Below, piece by piece: positions 48,993 through 60,304 of a DNA stretch of 64,000 nucleotides (position 1 is its first letter; each line of letters starts with the position of its first letter). The DNA comes from an uncultured bacterium (GTDB lineage Bacteria > Myxococcota_A > Polyangia > Polyangiales > Houyiibacteriaceae). A program made the translations under genes and the position numbers. The notes under the pieces were generated by a model. The model did not search any database and was not told the DNA's origin. It worked only from the letters and a program-made list of their open reading frames with translations. The stretch covers positions 161,453 to 225,452 of the forward strand of contig CALJDU010000045.1 in NCBI GenBank assembly GCA_938024995.1, in the 5' to 3' direction.

Positions 48993-49628
48993 TTAGAGCA
49001 GGTCGACCACTCTTGTGTAGTGGTCGCTTCGCGCGAGGTCGGCGGGACTGACGAGGCGGGTGCGCTCGGTGAGTCTTCCTTGCGTCAGCGCGTGGACGCG
49101 GTTGGCGTGTCCTCCGAGCTCGACCGTGTGCGGAACGAAGAGGTCTTCACCGAGCGCGTCGCGGATCCCTTTCGCGATGAGCTCACTGCAATAGATCGCG
49201 CCTTCGTCCCACTGGTAGTCGGCGTCGTACGGGCGCCCTCGCATCGCCGCAATCGCGTCGCGGATGTCCGCGTGACGTGACGCGAGCGCGGCGCTCGGCC
49301 GGTATATCGCGAACGCCCCGCGTCGAACGAAGGTCGCGAGCGGGACCTTCTCCACGTTCGACAACGCTTCCCACACAACGCGCTCACCGTCCGCGTCCAC
49401 GTCGACAAAGCCAACATGTGAGTAGGGGCTCCCCGTGACGTCGCGGATCAGGTCGCAGCGCTCTCCGCACGCGAGGTCCTGAAACACCAAGTCGCCTGGG
49501 AGGAACTCCACTTCATGAGCGTCTTCGAGCGCCGCGAGCTCGCGTTCGCTGAGGCCCGAGGTCCACCACGCGGTGACCGCGACAACGAGAAGAGCGGTCG
49601 CGAGAGGGGCGAGGGAGAGAAAACGCAT
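48993..49628 (-). CDS. Permuted NlpC/P60 (YiiX/DUF830-like) cysteine peptidase
   Basis: 211 residues, N-terminal signal anchor (LAPLATALLVVAVTAWWTSG). The permuted papain-like order is seen: FLPGDLVFQDLACGERC, SPYSHVGFVDVD with the catalytic His, and later GAIYCSELIAKGIRDALGED with the catalytic Cys. Related proteins hydrolyse amide or ester bonds at the cell envelope; the substrate is unknown. The ATG follows a divergent 62-base gap to the gene at 49691. Confidence 0.87.
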   Translation of the reverse strand: MRFLSLAPLATALLVVAVTAWWTSGLSERELAALEDAHEVEFLPGDLVFQDLACGERCDLIRDVTGSPYSHVGFVDVDADGERVVWEALSNVEKVPLATFVRRGAFAIYRPSAALASRHADIRDAIAAMRGRPYDADYQWDEGAIYCSELIAKGIRDALGEDLFVPHTVELGGHANRVHALTQGRLTERTRLVSPADLARSDHYTRVVDLL

Positions 49629-49690
49629 GAGCGGTAGACACCGGCGTCACGGGTAGGTTCCCGGGAAGCAATCGTGGTTATCGGAGAGCC

Positions 49691-50290
49691 ATGAAACCGA
49701 CCGCCTTCATTGATGTAGACCGCGTGGAAGTTCTGAGCGGGTCCGACGTCGCGGTCTACAAACACATGAGCTTCCCGAGACGGACGCGAGTACGACGGGT
49801 GCCCTCGCCAGTCGCCGATCGACCTGGTGCCTCGATGCTCATCGACGAACTGACCATCCAAGAGGTCGAGGAGGCCACTCCGCACGACTGGGTCGCGCTC
49901 CCCTACTTCCGCGGCTCGGCAGACCTAAGACGCGCGCTGCAGAAGCGCGGCACGCGTGTCGCGCTATATGGATTCGCACTCGACTTCGACGATACGACCC
50001 AAGATGTCGGGTCGCTGATTCGAGACTCCGACACGGCGGACGCGGTGATCGTCACGCTCCTATCAAGCTGACCGAATGCGCTCGAAGCGCTCTTCACTCA
50101 GGGCGAACATCCGTCCGTCGCCTTCACTCGCCAAGAGTTATCGACGCTCCTGCACCGGTTCCCGGTCATCCTCAACTTCCAGTGTTGCCACGAACGCCAA
50201 GCGTGGGCTGAAGCAGTTGGCGCGGTCGGAACCCTCTCGCTCCGCGGTGGGCCATCCCGCGACGGCGGGGCGCCGTGCTTCGACGACTGA
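49691..50290 (+). pseudogene. Unknown protein gene with an in-frame TGA at 50069-50071
   Basis: ATG 49691 has CGGAGAG upstream. The first 126 codons encode an alpha/beta-looking soluble protein (MKPTAFIDVDRVEVLSGSDV, VALYGFALDFDDTTQD, ADAVIVTLLSS). After TGA at 50069-50071 the same frame stays open for 72 more codons with normal high-GC codon use and protein-like content (PNALEALFTQGEHPSVAF, LLHRFPVILNFQCCHERQ, AWAEAVGAVGTLSLRGG) to TGA at 50288-50290. Either a nonsense mutation, a programmed UGA event, or an intact short gene followed by residual coding sequence. No family recognised. Confidence 0.6.
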
Positions 50291-50305
50291 CTGCTCACCA
50301 TTCGC

Positions 50306-52150
50306 TCAGCGCGCGCCTCGTGCTTCCCGCGCGACATCGGCCATCTCGCTGAACACAATGAACTTGAACGGGTTGTTCTGCTGGTTCCGTTCGCGCAGCC
50401 CGTTGAGCGCGCGAGTTCGGAGCGCGTGGAGCTCGACGCTCATGGGGTGGGCTCGGGTCGCGCGTTCGGACATCCGCCACGCGACCTCAAACTCACCGCG
50501 CGCGAGGAGCGACGTGAGGGCGCTGCTCCACCGTGACGGATCGCCTCCGGCGAGAAGATCCAGAGCGGCCGCCCAGGCGTCCTCGCCGATCACCTCGATG
50601 CCTTCGCCGTCCGGCTGCCAGTATCCGGTGCGTTGACGATGGAGCCGCTGCACGAAGGTCGCCCGCGTCACGGTCGCCGCGGTCGCCGCTTTCGGGAACT
50701 CCGCCAGCGCCTCCGGCAGCAGCGTCACTCGGAGAATCTCGCTGATCGGGAGACCGGACTGAACGCCCTCTTCGACCGACGCGATGAAGTGCTCGTACGC
50801 CACCTTGAGGCCAGGGAGCGCGTCGACATTGAAGAAGTCCGTCAGCGGCGGGTGACCATGCACAAGGAACGCCGGCTCGCGCGCCAGGATCGTGTCGATG
50901 ACCGCGGGTAACGCTTCGGGTCGCCCCTCCGCCGTGAACGGCGCGCCGATGTAGGGCATGAAGCAGTCGCCGACGAACACGACGTCGCCTTCGTTCCACT
51001 CGATCAGCAAGGCGTCCTCCGTCTCGCCCCCGACGACCGGCACCGCGGTAAACGACATCTCGCCGACAACAAAGGTCTGCTCGCGCTCAACCAAGATGTC
51101 GGGCTCGACATCGTAGAGCGACACGCCCGGCTCCTTCACTACGTCGTCTCCGAAGAACCACTGGAACGGCAACGGCGAGTTGTTCACGATCGCGAGCTCC
51201 TCCGCGAAACGTTGCTGCGCGATGACCCGCGGGTTGTCCCCGACGAGCGCCTCGATCCCGCCGATGTGGTCCCAGTGCGCGTGCGTGAGGAAGAGCGTGT
51301 GAATCGGGAGCGGCCCGACCTCCTCGCGAATCGCCGCGAGCGCCTCCGCGGTCCGCGCCGGATCCGTCCCCGCGTCCACCACGACCAGCCCCGCGCCCGT
51401 CACGACCGCGTGGATGTCCCCGAAGTCGAACCCCAGCGCGGAGATCAATCCAGGTACCGGCCGCGAGAGGTACTGACGCGAGAAGCGGAAACCGCCTCCT
51501 GGCGAAACCCCGTACCCGGTCGCCAAGGTCACGTTCTCGTCACGACCGCCAGCGCGCTCCCACGCCGCGTCGGCGAGCGCCGGCTGCAGCAACTTCTCGT
51601 AGGCCATCGCGACCGACTGATGACCGCCGCGGACCAAGGCGTCTCGCACCGTCGACTTGACCTCCGACGAGGTAAAGAGAAACGAGTCCGGGGAGAGCAA
51701 GGCGTCGAACTCGTCGATCGCGGGTTGCATCTTATCGAAGCGCTCCGGGAGGCGTGACCAGACGACCGCGCGCAGGTAGCGCGGGAGCGTGTCGTCGAGC
51801 GCGACCGCGCGATCGAGATCCGCGAGCACCTCTTCGACGTAGCTGACGCGCGAGAGCAAGCGAACGGTGTCCGAGAGGTTCACGCGAAGAACAGAGCGCA
51901 TCGCCAGCAGCGGCCCGTTGTCGGGGTCAGCCTGCACAAGCTCATCGAAGAGCGCGGCGCCATCCTCATGACGTCCCTTCGCGAGGTAGACGTTCATCAA
52001 AGCGACCAGCGTCGTTGTCTCCGCGTTCCCGAAGCGCGCGGCTTGCTGGAGCGCGCGCAGCTCGTGGTCATCACGCAGCTCAGGCGGAGGGGCGCCCTCG
52101 GTGCATCCGAAGCAGACCACGAGGGCGATGGCGAAGAAGCGCTGTTTCAT
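50306..52150 (-). CDS. Metallo-beta-lactamase-fold lipoprotein
   Basis: 614 residues. Lipoprotein signal FFAIALVVCFGC; TPR-like N-terminal ~200 residues (LMNVYLAKGRHEDGAALFDE); MBL fold from ~250: VVTGAGLVVVDAGTDPAR, LFLTHAHWDHIGGIEALV (HxHxDH complete), the third-ligand region PRVIAQQRFAEEL with Gln where His is usual, DVVFVGDCFMP (Asp) and FLVHGHPPLTDFF (His). A C-terminal helical part (~450-600) follows. Alkyl-sulfatase and lactonase-like enzymes share this layout, but the substrate is unknown. It is divergent from a TetR gene with a 39-bp palindrome between, so it is very probably TetR-controlled. Confidence 0.87.
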   Translation of the reverse strand: MKQRFFAIALVVCFGCTEGAPPPELRDDHELRALQQAARFGNAETTTLVALMNVYLAKGRHEDGAALFDELVQADPDNGPLLAMRSVLRVNLSDTVRLLSRVSYVEEVLADLDRAVALDDTLPRYLRAVVWSRLPERFDKMQPAIDEFDALLSPDSFLFTSSEVKSTVRDALVRGGHQSVAMAYEKLLQPALADAAWERAGGRDENVTLATGYGVSPGGGFRFSRQYLSRPVPGLISALGFDFGDIHAVVTGAGLVVVDAGTDPARTAEALAAIREEVGPLPIHTLFLTHAHWDHIGGIEALVGDNPRVIAQQRFAEELAIVNNSPLPFQWFFGDDVVKEPGVSLYDVEPDILVEREQTFVVGEMSFTAVPVVGGETEDALLIEWNEGDVVFVGDCFMPYIGAPFTAEGRPEALPAVIDTILAREPAFLVHGHPPLTDFFNVDALPGLKVAYEHFIASVEEGVQSGLPISEILRVTLLPEALAEFPKAATAATVTRATFVQRLHRQRTGYWQPDGEGIEVIGEDAWAAALDLLAGGDPSRWSSALTSLLARGEFEVAWRMSERATRAHPMSVELHALRTRALNGLRERNQQNNPFKFIVFSEMADVAREARGAR

Positions 52151-52176
52151 GAGCATGAGACAGTTGTGGGCCTCAA

Positions 52177-52215
52177 TGTTGTCACTGTCAACATCAAATG
52201 TTGACAGTGACAACA
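52177..52215. promoter_or_regulatory. Perfect 39-bp palindromic operator between MBL and tetR genes
   Basis: TGTTGTCACTGTCAACAT (52177-52194), CAA, then its exact complement ATGTTGACAGTGACAACA (52198-52215). Each arm is itself an imperfect dyad (TGTTG...CAACA), so two TetR dimers could bind side by side. TTGACA occurs outward in both arms and could be the -35 of divergent promoters, so binding would repress both genes. Confidence 0.85.
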
Positions 52216-52235
52216 CTAGACGAAACCATGACCAG

Positions 52236-52823
52236 GTGCCTCGCTATCACCATGGTGATCTTCGGAACGCCCTTCTCGACGCGGCGTACGCGCTCGTGGA
52301 CCGCGAAGGCCTGGCGGCGCTGAGTCTGCGGCGACTGGCGAGGGACACGAACGTCAGCCACGCCGCTCCCGCCCGGCACTTCGAAGGCCTGGCCGGTGTG
52401 CACGCGGCGGTCGCTTCGCGCGGACTCAAGGAGCTGCTGGAGTGGATGCGGCGGATCCCCAGCGGCGCGGACCCACTGACCCGAATGCGACGCGTCGGCG
52501 TGGGCTACATCCTCTTCGCGTTCGAGCACGAGGGGGTCTTCCGCGCGATGTTCCACCCAGACCTCGTCCCGCATCACGGTCTCGAGGGGGTTCGGGAAGC
52601 GTACGACGCGACCTTTGGATACGTCGTCGAGAGCGTCGCGGCGTGCCAGGACGCGGACATGATTCGGCCTGGGTCCGCGCACGAGCTCGCGCAGTACGCT
52701 TGGTCGAGCGTGCATGGCGCCGCCGTTCTCGCGATCGACGAGCAGCTCTCGTTTCACGAAGACCACGAGAGCTACGCCAACCGCGCGACCGGGAACCTCT
52801 TCGCGGGTCTCCGGAACTTCTGA
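52236..52823 (+). CDS. TetR-family transcriptional regulator
   Basis: 195 residues. The N-terminus YHHGDLRNALLDAAYALVDR and LAALSLRRLARDTNVSHAAP, ARHFEGLAGVHAAVASRG is a TetR helix-turn-helix; the rest is the ligand-binding helical domain (VGYILFAFEHEGVFRAMF, AQYAWSSVHGAAVLAIDE). GTG 52236 yields the typical PRYHHGDLR start, 20 bases after the palindrome. Predicted to repress itself and the divergent MBL lipoprotein gene; the inducer is unknown. Confidence 0.93.
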   Translation: MPRYHHGDLRNALLDAAYALVDREGLAALSLRRLARDTNVSHAAPARHFEGLAGVHAAVASRGLKELLEWMRRIPSGADPLTRMRRVGVGYILFAFEHEGVFRAMFHPDLVPHHGLEGVREAYDATFGYVVESVAACQDADMIRPGSAHELAQYAWSSVHGAAVLAIDEQLSFHEDHESYANRATGNLFAGLRNF

Positions 52824-52881
52824 GCGCGGCCCCGCAAGCGGGTCGAGCGCGTTGTCCCGCAACCTGCTAGCGTCGCGCGTC

Positions 52882-55695
<2,814 letters not shown>

Positions 55696-55736
55696 CCACG
55701 CGCCCTTGAGTCCTCGCGCGTGGAGTAAGATGCCCC

Positions 55737-57269
55737 ATGCACAGAAGCGATGTCTTGATCGTCGGAGGCGGTCACAACGGGCTGTGCGCGGCGACCTTCC
55801 TCGCGCGCGCCGGCCGCTCGGTCCACGTCTTGGAACGAGCCAGTGTCTTGGGCGGCGCGGTGCGCACCGAGTACCCGTTCCCGCGCGCGCCAGAGGTCGC
55901 CGCCTCGACCGGCTCGTACCTCCTCGGCCTCATGCCCCCGGAGCTCGTTCAGAAGCTCGGGATTCAGGTGCCGCTGATGCGCCGCGACCCGCACTACTTT
56001 TTACCTACGCAGGGTGATCGCTATCTGCTCTTCGGGAGCGACGCGGCGGAGATGAAGCGACAGTTCCTCTCGTTCTTCTCCGAGCAAGACTTCCGCGCCT
56101 ACCAAGCGCTCCAGGCCGAGCTCGAGATGTTGCGCGAAGACACCGCGCCGACCTGGCTCACCGAGCCGCTCTCGATTGAGGAGACCGCGGAGCGGTACAT
56201 CCGGCCGACGCTGCGAGACACATTTATCAAGCTGTGCCGTGGCTCGGTCGGCGACTACCTCGAGCGCTTCGACTTCAAGAGCGACTTAGTGAAAGCGATG
56301 TACGCGGTCACCGATGGCTTCTCGGGTCTCGCCGGGACCTGGGACACGCCTGGGACGGGGATGAACTTCCTGGTCCACAACATGTGTCGCCTGCCCGGTG
56401 CGGACGGAACCTGGATGGTGGTTCGGGGCGGGATGGGTACCGTCACGCGCCTCCTCCACGAGCAAGCGCGCGCCGCCGGCGCGACCTTCGAGACCGACGC
56501 CGAGGTCGGGTCGATCGACATCGAGAGCGGCGTCGCGAAGGGCGTCACGCTGATCGACGGGCGCGTCTTCCGCGCTGAGCAAATCATCGTCAACGCCGAT
56601 CCGTTCCGGATGAGCGCGCTCTGCGGCGACCAGATGCCCGCGGCGTTCGAAGAGAAGATCGCGGGCTACGAACGCAAGGGGACGACGTTCAAAGTGAACA
56701 TGGCGCTCAGCGCGCTCCCGACGTTCACGTGTCTCCCGGAAGACCGCGGGCAGCACCGCGGGACGATTCACTTGCTCCCGGAAGAGTCACGCGTGCTGGC
56801 GTCGCTGCACGAGAGCTTCGAGGACATCCAAGCCGGCCGGCTCGCCGAGTTCCCGACCATCGAGTGGTACATCCACACGACCATGGATCCCGCGCTTGGT
56901 GGACCGCAGGGCCGACACAGCGCCGCGCTCTTCGTACAGTGGGTCCCGTATGAGATCGCGGGGAGCTCATGGGAAAAAGAGGAGTCGCGCTACATCGAGC
57001 ACCTCCTGTCGATCTGCGATCGCTTCGCGCCGGGCACGAGTGACCTGGTGATCGACACGTTCCCGCTGCACCCGCAGAAGATCGAGTCGCACTTCGGGAT
57101 CACCCACGGCCACATTCATCACATCGACAACGGCTACGGCTTCGCTGACCGGCTCCCCTATCGCTCACCGATCGCGGGGCTCTATTCCTGCAGCGCCGGT
57201 ACGCACCCGGCGGGCTCGGTGATCGGCGCAGCCGGACACAACGCGGCAATGGCCGTGCTTGATTCCTAA
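55737..57269 (+). CDS. FAD-dependent oxidoreductase, PYROXD2 / phytoene-desaturase-like
   Basis: 510 residues. Dinucleotide-binding start VLIVGGGHNGLCAATFLARA, then VLERASVLGGAVRTE, and the family ending PIAGLYSCSAGTHPAGSVIG with AGHNAAMAVL. Internal GGMGTVTRLLHEQARAAGAT matches the second FAD-contacting segment. The family resembles carotenoid desaturases but no carotenoid genes are nearby; PYROXD2-like proteins have no settled substrate. It starts 41 bases after the kinase stop and ends in a hairpin that begins the third intergenic repeat. Confidence 0.9.
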   Translation: MHRSDVLIVGGGHNGLCAATFLARAGRSVHVLERASVLGGAVRTEYPFPRAPEVAASTGSYLLGLMPPELVQKLGIQVPLMRRDPHYFLPTQGDRYLLFGSDAAEMKRQFLSFFSEQDFRAYQALQAELEMLREDTAPTWLTEPLSIEETAERYIRPTLRDTFIKLCRGSVGDYLERFDFKSDLVKAMYAVTDGFSGLAGTWDTPGTGMNFLVHNMCRLPGADGTWMVVRGGMGTVTRLLHEQARAAGATFETDAEVGSIDIESGVAKGVTLIDGRVFRAEQIIVNADPFRMSALCGDQMPAAFEEKIAGYERKGTTFKVNMALSALPTFTCLPEDRGQHRGTIHLLPEESRVLASLHESFEDIQAGRLAEFPTIEWYIHTTMDPALGGPQGRHSAALFVQWVPYEIAGSSWEKEESRYIEHLLSICDRFAPGTSDLVIDTFPLHPQKIESHFGITHGHIHHIDNGYGFADRLPYRSPIAGLYSCSAGTHPAGSVIGAAGHNAAMAVLDS

Positions 57270-57290
57270 GGGTCTTTTTTCGAAGACCCT
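57269..57290 (+). terminator. Terminator-like hairpin after the oxidoreductase gene
   Basis: AGGGTCTT (57269-57276) / AAGACCCT (57283-57290), loop TTTTCG, starting in the TAA stop. T residues are in the stem and loop rather than after it. Confidence 0.6.
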
Positions 57291-57317
57291 CTCTCCCTTC
57301 GGTCGATTCACCCAAAA

Positions 57318-57392
57318 CGTTCGCTTCGCTCAGATCTCGCTCGCCGGAGTTCGCAGCGCGTTCATCCTTCACACGCTCAGCGCGAACTCCGG
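57318..57392. repeat. Intergenic hairpin repeat, copy 3
   Basis: 55-bp core (57318-57372) nearly identical to 48850-48904. Here the arms are longest: CCGGAGTTCGC (57344-57354) pairs perfectly with GCGAACTCCGG (57382-57392). The core also resembles the half-sites near 18.5 and 18.6 kb. Confidence 0.9.
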
Positions 57393-57502
57393 TGCGAAGC
57401 GAAGACCGAGCGGCGTCAGCGCCGGCGGCGCGGAACAGAGAATATCGCGCGGGCTGCGCCGTCTGAATCTTGTGTGGTGAGGTGAGACCTTGGAGGTCCC
57501 TC

Positions 57503-58492
57503 GTGCGGAATCGAAACGCGGCGCTCTTGATCGCGCTCCTCTCTTTAGTCGTCACTCCCCTGCTGCCGACCCCGGTCGCTGCCCAACGCGATGGTCGCGG
57601 CGCGGTCCAGCGTCTGGCGTCCGCGCTCAGTACGATGCGCGCGTCTGTCGGGCACCGTCGCGGCGGGCAAGGTCACGTCGCCCAGATGGAACGAACCGTC
57701 GCGCGAATGAGCCAAATGCTGGAGCGACGCGGCGCGCTGGGTCCGCGGATCTTGTCGCGACTCGACGAACAGCACCGGGCCGCGCGTGCGCGCTTATTGA
57801 GCCGCTTCGCAGGAGACGACCGCGTGATGGACGCGTGGGAGGAGGTCGTCATCGCCAAAGCGCGCGTTCGCCGTCACGCCCCGGTCGCGCAGCACGTGGG
57901 CGGATATCCCGGCGGCCATCCTGGCGACCAACCCTTCGCGGACCCGGGGACGCAGCCGATTTATCAGCCCGTGCATCACCGGCGCACCTGGGTGGAGTTC
58001 TCTGGTTCTTTCGAGGGCACCCCCGTTCGCTTCGAGGGCGAGAGCGTCCAGAACGTTCACGCCCAGTGCACCAGCTACATGAACAACGTGTTCCGGACCG
58101 TGAACGTCGACGACATCGTCATCTTTGGCACCGCGCACCGGAACGGTCCACGGTTCTGGAGTGAACGTCAGCTCTGCGCGATCGTTGCGCTCAACGCGCG
58201 CGGCGGTCATGGCGCGTCAGTGACCGGTCAAATCGAACGCGAGGTCCCCTTCTCGATCACGGGCAGCGCGGACGAAGTGCGCCGTCGGTTGTCGCGCTAC
58301 CTCCCGGTGCTGATGCCGGTGAACGTGGACGACGTCTGGGTGAACGGTCAGCACTTCCGAAACGGCCCCGGCTTCTGGAGCGCAGACGAGATCGCCTACC
58401 TCGTCTCTTCCCAGGCCACCTCGTCCGCTCGCCCGACGGGACGCCGGGCCGGTCAACGAGTCACCGGCCGTCGCTCCGGTCGACGGCGATAG
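57503..58492 (+). CDS. Exported basic protein with an internal duplication
   Basis: 329 residues. GTG 57503 has a strong GGAGG eight bases upstream. Signal peptide ALLIALLSLVVTPLLPTPVAAQ; helical Arg-rich segment (40-130); His/Pro/Gly-rich spacer; then two copies of a ~30-residue motif, VNVDDIVIFGTAHRNGPRFW followed by SERQLCAIV, and VNVDDVWVNGQHFRNGPGFW followed by SADEIAYLV. The C-terminus is Arg/Gly-rich (TGRRAGQRVTGRRSGRRR). No family recognised; possibly a cell-surface or nucleic-acid/polyanion-binding protein, given the basic tail. Confidence 0.8.
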   Translation: MRNRNAALLIALLSLVVTPLLPTPVAAQRDGRGAVQRLASALSTMRASVGHRRGGQGHVAQMERTVARMSQMLERRGALGPRILSRLDEQHRAARARLLSRFAGDDRVMDAWEEVVIAKARVRRHAPVAQHVGGYPGGHPGDQPFADPGTQPIYQPVHHRRTWVEFSGSFEGTPVRFEGESVQNVHAQCTSYMNNVFRTVNVDDIVIFGTAHRNGPRFWSERQLCAIVALNARGGHGASVTGQIEREVPFSITGSADEVRRRLSRYLPVLMPVNVDDVWVNGQHFRNGPGFWSADEIAYLVSSQATSSARPTGRRAGQRVTGRRSGRRR

Positions 58493-58523
58493 CCGGACAG
58501 AGGGGAGACGTTATGCTGCGGGC

Positions 58524-59234
58524 ATGAACGCGCCCGAAGCGAAAACAGACAAGGGTCGTCGCGGCTGGGTCGTGGCGACCGTCTTGCTTTCCATCGCGCT
58601 CGCGGTCTCGCTCTGCCTCATCTCGCTCTTCGCAACAACGTACTTCCCGCGCCCGATGAACGACCTCGACGTTCGCGACACGCCCGCCGTGGTCACGGGA
58701 TTGCGCGACCTCGCGAGATTGGAAACCGCGAGCGCTCACGTCGAGCGCGTGATCGACATCCGCGACCGCCAATCGCGCCTCTTCGGAGCCGTCGAGGCCG
58801 AGGATGCGATTCTCTTGGTCGCCGCGGGAGACGTGGTCGCGGGTGTTGACCTCACGACGCTTACGGACGGCGACATCGTCGTCGAATCCGGAGCCGAGCT
58901 GGTCCACGGCGAGCAAGAGAGGCTCTACCAGAACGTCGTCGTCACGCTCCCGATGCCCATTGTCTTCTCTGCGCGGCTCGACAACGCGCGCACCTACGTC
59001 CACACGCGGGACACCGATGCGCTGGCGCGACGAAACGAGACCCTGGAGACGCGCGCTCGTCAGGAGGCCGAAAGCACGCTTCAGGCCGCGGCCCTCGACA
59101 ACGGTTTGCTCACTCGCGCTCAGGCGAACGCCGAGACCACGATCTCCGCTCTGCTCCGTTCTCTCGGCTTTGATCACGTGACGATTCAGTGGCGAGAAAC
59201 ACCGGTCGCCGCGCCCACCGGCGAATCACGCTGA
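58524..59234 (+). CDS. DUF4230 membrane-anchored protein
   Basis: 236 residues. One N-terminal transmembrane helix (VVATVLLSIALAVSLCLISL) then an extracytoplasmic DUF4230-like domain: DRQSRLFGAVEAEDAILLVA, AGDVVAGVDLTTLTDGDIVV, VVVTLPMPIVFSARLDNART, and a long helix EARQ-type segment (ETRARQEAESTLQAAALDNG) ending in ISALLRSLGFDHVTIQW. Function of DUF4230 is unknown. It is 31 bases after the previous gene. Confidence 0.85.
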   Translation: MNAPEAKTDKGRRGWVVATVLLSIALAVSLCLISLFATTYFPRPMNDLDVRDTPAVVTGLRDLARLETASAHVERVIDIRDRQSRLFGAVEAEDAILLVAAGDVVAGVDLTTLTDGDIVVESGAELVHGEQERLYQNVVVTLPMPIVFSARLDNARTYVHTRDTDALARRNETLETRARQEAESTLQAAALDNGLLTRAQANAETTISALLRSLGFDHVTIQWRETPVAAPTGESR

Positions 59235-59314
59235 GATCCGGGCGGTCAATCGCGGGTTGGTCTCGGAACAGATTGACAGCGCGCGAGCGGCACGCCTACG
59301 GTCACGCAATCTTC

Positions 59315-60304
59315 GTGCGCCGCTTATTCACGTTCTTCGTGGTCTCGCTTTTGCTGCTCTCCGCCCACGACGGCGCGGACGCAGAAGCCCGGTCACGCGT
59401 CTTCATCAACGGTCGGATGATCCCGGTCTACTTCAGCGACGGCGATAGCTATCGTCAGCTCGCCGGCGAGTGGGCGGGGAGGAACTCGCGCCTTGCAGGG
59501 TTCAATACCCTCGAGAGCTACGGTCCGGCCCACCAGTGGGGCAACTGGCATCCCTACGAGTTGTGGATCCTGGCCAAGCAGGCCACCTACAACGCCCGCC
59601 GAGGTGTCTGGCACTGCACGAGCGAAGGCGAGCTCGATACTTATGGGCGCGTCCTGCTCGACTGCCCTGATCTCGCCGTCGACCAGATTCGGAAAGGCTT
59701 CGCTCACGCGATGAACATCGACGACACGCCGTCGCGGCCGGAGTACATCCGCGCGCAGCTGGAGGCGATTCAGAACCGCGCCGGGATGTGGGCGCACGGC
59801 GTCCCGAGCTTCGTCGTCACCTCGCTTCATTCCCACGACGAAGACAGCCGCCCTGTTCACAGCAACCGAATGGTCAGCACGCGCGACGGTCACTCCGAGC
59901 GGTGGGAACACACCGACATCTACTCAGAGTGCACTTGGCAATGCGCGACCGAGATTCGCGCGGACCAAAACCTCGTACGTGCGTTCGCGCGCACTCTCCG
60001 CGAGGATCGCGCTCTCGCGCCACAGCTCACCGACATCAGCAACATCCTGCTCATCGAGGTCGTCGACCGCTTCGCGCGTCTCGGCGAGGTCCCCGCGTGG
60101 CTCGAAGGGGATGTCCGCGCGCAGCTCGTCACCCGGCTCGGCACGGCGCGTGAACAAGGTCAGCTCGGTCAGCCCTTTGAAGCGCGCGGCGCGTGCGTGC
60201 TCTACGCGGCCTTCCGTCGACGTTACGGCAACAACCGCGCGGCGTGCCTGATCGGTCACGGCTCGATTCCGGAGCACATGATGACGCCAGGAGCGCACCC
60301 ATGA
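59315..60304 (+). CDS. Staphylococcal-nuclease-like exported protein
   Basis: 329 residues. GTG 59315 begins a signal peptide (RRLFTFFVVSLLLLSAHDGADA). Residues ~25-140 resemble an SNase OB fold: PVYFSDGDSYRQLAGEWAGR, NSRLAGFNTLESYGPAHQWG and DTYGRVLLDCPDLAVDQIRK, with the positions of the catalytic Arg (SRLAG), Glu (TLESY) and second Arg (YGRVLL) kept. The C-terminal half is helical and unassigned with several Cys. Nuclease activity is plausible. The stop overlaps the next ATG (ATGA). Confidence 0.8.
   Translation: MRRLFTFFVVSLLLLSAHDGADAEARSRVFINGRMIPVYFSDGDSYRQLAGEWAGRNSRLAGFNTLESYGPAHQWGNWHPYELWILAKQATYNARRGVWHCTSEGELDTYGRVLLDCPDLAVDQIRKGFAHAMNIDDTPSRPEYIRAQLEAIQNRAGMWAHGVPSFVVTSLHSHDEDSRPVHSNRMVSTRDGHSERWEHTDIYSECTWQCATEIRADQNLVRAFARTLREDRALAPQLTDISNILLIEVVDRFARLGEVPAWLEGDVRAQLVTRLGTAREQGQLGQPFEARGACVLYAAFRRRYGNNRAACLIGHGSIPEHMMTPGAHP

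Noticed and set aside
50098..50358. Small minus-strand frame near the TGA-interrupted gene
   Set aside because: Cys/Trp/Arg-rich composition unlike its neighbours and opposite a frame with better coding character.
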